A stretch of DNA of 9,945 nucleotides, taken from contig DHVH01000153.1 of assembly GCA_002412555.1 (NCBI GenBank), positions 1-9,945 on the forward strand, read 5' to 3'. The notes under the pieces are model-generated. The model was not told the origin of the DNA and made no database searches. It saw only the letters and a list, made by a program, of their open reading frames with translations. The position numbers were made by a program, and so were the translations under genes. How positions within the stretch are numbered: position 1 is the first letter of the stretch; each line of letters begins with the position of its first letter. This DNA is from Marinilabiliaceae bacterium UBA5213 (lineage in GTDB: Bacteria > Bacteroidota > Bacteroidia > Bacteroidales > Marinilabiliaceae). Positions 7,125-9,945 of the stretch are shown piece by piece.

Positions 7125-7144
7125 TTATGATTATCCAAGCGTAT

Positions 7145-7630
7145 CTAGAACAACACACCTACCGTAATAGCTATTTGCTCAAAAGCTGTATCGTATTTTA
7201 ACTCACCAAAGAACATATCCATTTTTGCGCCAGCACCTAAGTTCAATCCGATTTCGCTGTCATCTATACTATCATTTCCAAAAAAATCAGATTCATCAAA
7301 TTTAAACTTTATATAAGAATAGTTCAACCCTCCAATGCCATAAAAATTCATGGTTTCAGTAGCGGCAAAAACATAGTGTGCGTCCGCATTCAATTGCCAC
7401 ATAGTAACAGATCCGTAATCACTAGACGGAAACCAAAGGGTGAAATTGGGTGCAATGGACCATTGTTCGTCAATGGCATAATCAGCCCGGGCATTAAGAC
7501 CAAAACCAAGTCCGCCATCGCCGCTTGATTCAGTTCCCAGTGATAAACCGCCACCAAACTGCCATTGAGAAAAGGCAGAAGTTGTGCCAATAACAACCAG
7601 CACCAAAATCATTAATAAACTCTTTTTCAT
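7145..7630 (-). CDS. Small outer-membrane beta-barrel protein
   Basis: A 161-residue secreted protein, probably an outer-membrane beta-barrel of the OmpX/OmpA-barrel kind. The signal peptide (1-21) ends in SAFS, with Gln22 predicted as the first mature residue. The rest is a series of alternating amphipathic strands rich in Gly and aromatics (QWQFGGGLSLG, LGFGLNARADYAI, WSIAPNFTLWFP, MNFYGIGGLNYSYIKF, IGLNLGAGAKMDMFF, IAITVGVLF). The last residue is Phe, the usual outer-membrane barrel end signal. An acidic loop (DESDFFGNDSIDDSE) lies near 112-126. The count suggests about eight strands. Function and ligand are unknown. It has its own promoter (7662-7692) and shares the terminator at 7091-7124, so it is a single-gene unit. 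Confidence 0.88.
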   Translation of the reverse strand: MKKSLLMILVLVVIGTTSAFSQWQFGGGLSLGTESSGDGGLGFGLNARADYAIDEQWSIAPNFTLWFPSSDYGSVTMWQLNADAHYVFAATETMNFYGIGGLNYSYIKFKFDESDFFGNDSIDDSEIGLNLGAGAKMDMFFGELKYDTAFEQIAITVGVLF

Positions 7631-7650
7631 AATTTCAGGTTTTTAAATTA

Positions 7651-7660
7651 TAACATGTTA
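7651..7660. promoter_or_regulatory. Perfect 10-bp palindrome at the probable transcription start
   Basis: TAACATGTTA is fully self-complementary. It begins one base downstream of the -7 box of the barrel-protein promoter, where transcription should start. This is a natural operator position, but a 10-bp palindrome may also arise by chance. Confidence 0.4.
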
Positions 7661-7661
7661 A

Positions 7662-7692
7662 CAAATCTATAATTTTGAACAATTACGTCCAA
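7662..7692 (-). promoter_or_regulatory. Bacteroidota-type promoter of the barrel-protein gene
   Basis: On the minus strand, TTG (7692-7690), a 20-bp spacer and TAGATTTG (7669-7662) match the Bacteroidota primary-sigma consensus TTG-N19-21-TAnnTTTG exactly. Transcription would start near 7656, giving a leader of about 25 nt before the ATG at 7630. No Shine-Dalgarno site is seen, which is normal for the phylum. Confidence 0.8.
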
Positions 7693-7724
7693 TCTTTTTT
7701 TTATGAATTTCATAAAAAAAAGAT
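7692..7724. repeat. Perfect 33-bp palindrome (16-bp arms, 1-bp centre)
   Basis: The left arm 7692-7707 (ATC, eight T, ATGAA) and the right arm 7709-7724 (TTCAT, eight A, GAT) are exact reverse complements around T7708. It abuts the -33 TTG of the barrel-protein promoter, sharing base 7692. The A8/T8 tracts would bend DNA and could serve as an UP-like element, an operator or a cruciform. Neither side is followed by a T-run, so it is not a standard terminator. Confidence 0.85.
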
Positions 7725-7921
7725 ATTCATCAGAATTATGGTGATGAAATGCTGATACGCAAGCACGAACCGGGCGTTGCCAGCCAGAGGGGTAACTCCA
7801 ACATAGTAAAAGGGTCATTTTTTATCAAATTGAAATTAGTCATGTCTCCTTTTGTACATTTCACTATCTTTACCATCCAATTTCAACTCCATTTTTTAAT
7901 ATATATATTTAAGCACTATCA
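7725..7921. other. Non-coding leader region before the S46 peptidase gene, with a GC-richer patch
   Basis: The region from the palindrome to the peptidase start has no convincing gene. Bases about 7755-7797 are clearly richer in G and C than the flanking AT-rich DNA and include GTTGCC/GGTAAC arms (7776-7781, 7791-7796, with one G-T pair). The patch could be a fragment of a dispersed repeat or a small RNA; nothing in it is decisive. The last 30 bp before the ATG are very AT-rich. I found no full TTG/TAnnTTTG promoter for the peptidase gene; TATCTTTA at 7865 is the nearest partial match. Confidence 0.4.
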
Positions 7922-9945
7922 ATGAGAAAATTTTTATCTATTTCCTTGATTTTCCTGGTAACACTGACCGGCAAGATCAAGGCCGATGAAGGCATGTGGT
8001 TGCTGCCATTGGTGCAGCAACTGAATATTAAAACCATGCAGGAAATGGGACTCGAGCTTTCGGCTGAGGAAATTTTCAGCATTAACCAGTCGAGCCTGAA
8101 AGACGCAATCGTCATTTTTGGCGGAGGTTGCACCGGAGAATTAATATCCGATCAGGGCTTGTTATTGACCAACCACCATTGCGGCTATGGCCAAATCCAG
8201 GAACTGAGCACGCTGGAAAACAACTATCTGGACAATGGTTTCTGGGCAGGCTCCTTCTCAGAAGAGCTGCCGGCTCCCGGACTAAGCGTCACCTTCCTAA
8301 AACACATGGAAGATGTCACCACTCAGGTCCTGGCCACCATAACACCTGAAATGAACGCCAGTGATAGAGCCGATTCCATTCGCGTGAATATAAAAAAAAT
8401 AACAGACGAGCATGGTGCTGACGACAAATACCGGGTAATGGTACGCGACTTCTTCGCCGGTAATCAATATTTTCTGGTTGTCTATGAGGTATTCACCGAT
8501 GTCCGCTTTGTGGGCGCACCTCCCAGCTCTATTGGTAAATTTGGCTACGACACCGACAACTGGATGTGGCCCCGTCACACGGGCGATTTTTCCCTCTTCC
8601 GTGTGTATGCCGATGCCGATGGCAACCCGGCGGATTACTCGGCCGACAATGTGCCTTACCAACCGGCCCATCACCTGCCAATTTCTTTAAAAGGATATGA
8701 GAAAGATGATTTCGCCATGACCTTGGGTTACCCGGGCAGTACGCAACGCTACCTCCCCTCTTGGGGCATTGAAGAGCGCATGGATATTTTTAACCAATCG
8801 CTGATAACCGTGCGCGGCGAAAAGCAGGACATCTGGGCCGAAGACATGGCTGCCAGCGACAAAATTCGCTTGCAATATGCCACCAAATTCTCCCGCAGCT
8901 CTAACTACTGGAAAAACAGCATTGGCATGAACCGTGGTCTGGAAGCCCTGGACGTACTGTCGCAAAAGCAGGCCCTCGAGACTGAATTTGCACAATGGGT
9001 AGCAGCCTCAGATGCCCGGCAAGAAATATACGGGGACGTGCTGTCAACGGTACAGGAGGCTTATACTTCAAGGGCCGGTCACTATTTGGCCAACAACTAC
9101 CTGCGCGAAACCCTCATCAGAGGCACTGAAATACTCACCTTTGCTGCCAATGCAAGGGAACTGGAAAAAGCCCTAAAAACAGGTGATCAGGAAAAAATAG
9201 ACACGGCCATTATTGACCTACGCGAATTAGCCAAGGGCTTCTTTAAAGATTACAGCCCAGCCACCGACCGAAAGGTTTTGGCAGCGATGCTCAACCGCTA
9301 TGCGCAGGACATATCACCTGATTACCACCCTTCCTTTTTCAAGGATATCAACAAAAAATTTAAGGGCAACTATACGGCCTATGCCAACCAATTATTCAAT
9401 AAATCAGTATTTTCAAGTGAAGCAGCCCTGAATACCTTTCTTGATAAACCCAGACTTAAAAAATTGGTCAACGACCCGGCCTACCAGGCAGGCATTTCGG
9501 CCATCGATCAGTACCGCGAGCTCTTTAATATGAACAGGGATGCGGAACAACGAATTGCTGAAGCTTCACGACTGTTTATTGCTGGTTTGATGGAAATGCA
9601 ACCCGACAAAGTTTTTTACCCCGATGCCAACTTCACCATGCGTCTCAGTTACGGAACAGTGGGCGACTATAAGCCACGTGATGCCGTGATCTACAAGCAC
9701 TTCACCACACTGGAAGGTGTTATGGAAAAAGAAGACCCCGACAACTTCGAATTCCTTGTTCCCGAAAAACTCAAGGAACTGCATGCCAACAGAGATTACG
9801 GTCAGTATGCCCATTCAAACGGAGAGCTGTATGTCAATTTCACCTCCGACAATGACATTACCGGCGGCAACTCAGGCAGTCCCGTCATCAACGGCAAGGG
9901 TGAATTGATAGGCCTGGCCTTCGACGGTAACTGGGAAGCCATGAG
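7922..9945 (+). CDS. S46 dipeptidyl-peptidase, DPP7-type (runs off the window end)
   Basis: Periplasmic serine exopeptidase that removes dipeptides from the N-terminus of peptides, feeding amino-acid-fermenting or proteolytic metabolism. The 674 visible codons start with a signal peptide (1-21, cleaved before DEGMWLL, the usual mature start of S46 enzymes). The chymotrypsin-like triad is complete: His86 in LLTNHHCGYG, Asp222 in PRHTGDFSLFRVY, Ser651 in GGNSGSPV. A helical domain between about 290 and 560 is also typical of the family. The residue 18 after the catalytic Ser is Gly669 (LAFDGNWEAM). In this position DPP7 enzymes have Gly and prefer hydrophobic P1 residues, while DPP11 has Arg and prefers Asp/Glu, so I call DPP7 type. 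Full-length relatives run to about 700-720 residues, so only the last few dozen are missing. The gene is divergent from the barrel-protein gene. Confidence 0.96.
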   Translation, partial: MRKFLSISLIFLVTLTGKIKADEGMWLLPLVQQLNIKTMQEMGLELSAEEIFSINQSSLKDAIVIFGGGCTGELISDQGLLLTNHHCGYGQIQELSTLENNYLDNGFWAGSFSEELPAPGLSVTFLKHMEDVTTQVLATITPEMNASDRADSIRVNIKKITDEHGADDKYRVMVRDFFAGNQYFLVVYEVFTDVRFVGAPPSSIGKFGYDTDNWMWPRHTGDFSLFRVYADADGNPADYSADNVPYQPAHHLPISLKGYEKDDFAMTLGYPGSTQRYLPSWGIEERMDIFNQSLITVRGEKQDIWAEDMAASDKIRLQYATKFSRSSNYWKNSIGMNRGLEALDVLSQKQALETEFAQWVAASDARQEIYGDVLSTVQEAYTSRAGHYLANNYLRETLIRGTEILTFAANARELEKALKTGDQEKIDTAIIDLRELAKGFFKDYSPATDRKVLAAMLNRYAQDISPDYHPSFFKDINKKFKGNYTAYANQLFNKSVFSSEAALNTFLDKPRLKKLVNDPAYQAGISAIDQYRELFNMNRDAEQRIAEASRLFIAGLMEMQPDKVFYPDANFTMRLSYGTVGDYKPRDAVIYKHFTTLEGVMEKEDPDNFEFLVPEKLKELHANRDYGQYAHSNGELYVNFTSDNDITGGNSGSPVINGKGELIGLAFDGNWEAM

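Noticed and set aside
7692..7724. The 33-bp palindrome as an intrinsic terminator
   Set aside because: The stem is almost all A-T, no T-run follows on either strand, and it lies upstream of both flanking genes where no transcript needs to end.
7749..7925. 58-codon open frame that ends in a 4-bp overlap with the peptidase start codon
   Set aside because: It has no recognisable motif, its composition shifts abruptly from GC-rich to AT-rich within the frame, and it crosses what looks like the peptidase's own leader. The overlap is probably chance.

Overview
The window looks like chromosomal DNA of a Bacteroidota species, most likely of the Bacteroidales/Marinilabiliales type. The signs are: a CysRS with KMGKS in place of KMSKS, an S46 dipeptidyl-peptidase, an animal-type M28/glutaminyl-cyclase-like lipoprotein, A/T-rich leaders without Shine-Dalgarno sites, and one clear Bacteroidota promoter (TTG-N20-TAGATTTG). 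The genus cannot be fixed from this sequence alone.

Layout. (1) Positions 1-1012, minus strand: the N-terminal PAS-GAF part of a sensor histidine kinase, cut by the window edge just before its H-box. (2) 1013-1439: a divergent intergenic region holding a degenerate phased array of pyrimidine-rich octamers, a small hairpin inside it, and a perfect 10-bp-arm inverted repeat on the probable cysS promoter. (3) 1440-4571, plus strand: cysS, an M28-family lipoprotein (probable glutaminyl cyclase) and rnhB, closely spaced and probably one operon. (4) 4651-7069, plus strand: four consecutive lipoprotein genes: a CsgG-family protein, a small unrecognised protein with a PEGA-like C-terminal half, a DUF4810 protein and a DUF799/GNA1162-family protein. 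They end at a strong hairpin terminator shared with the convergent gene. (5) 7145-7630, minus strand: a small outer-membrane beta-barrel protein with a recognisable promoter, next to a perfect 33-bp palindrome. (6) 7922-9945, plus strand: the first 674 codons of an S46 dipeptidyl-peptidase of DPP7 type, running off the window.

How the genes fit together. Most of the window concerns the cell envelope. CsgG, DUF4810 and DUF799 proteins are known to be encoded together (for example as neighbours in Neisseria) and probably form an outer-membrane lipoprotein complex. Here a fourth small lipoprotein is inserted in the set, which is the best candidate for a little-described system. The M28/QC-like enzyme also has a plausible substrate in the window: the small barrel protein is predicted to begin with Gln after signal peptidase cleavage, as in the Bacteroidetes 'Q-rule'. 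No mobile element, tRNA, rRNA or CRISPR array was found.
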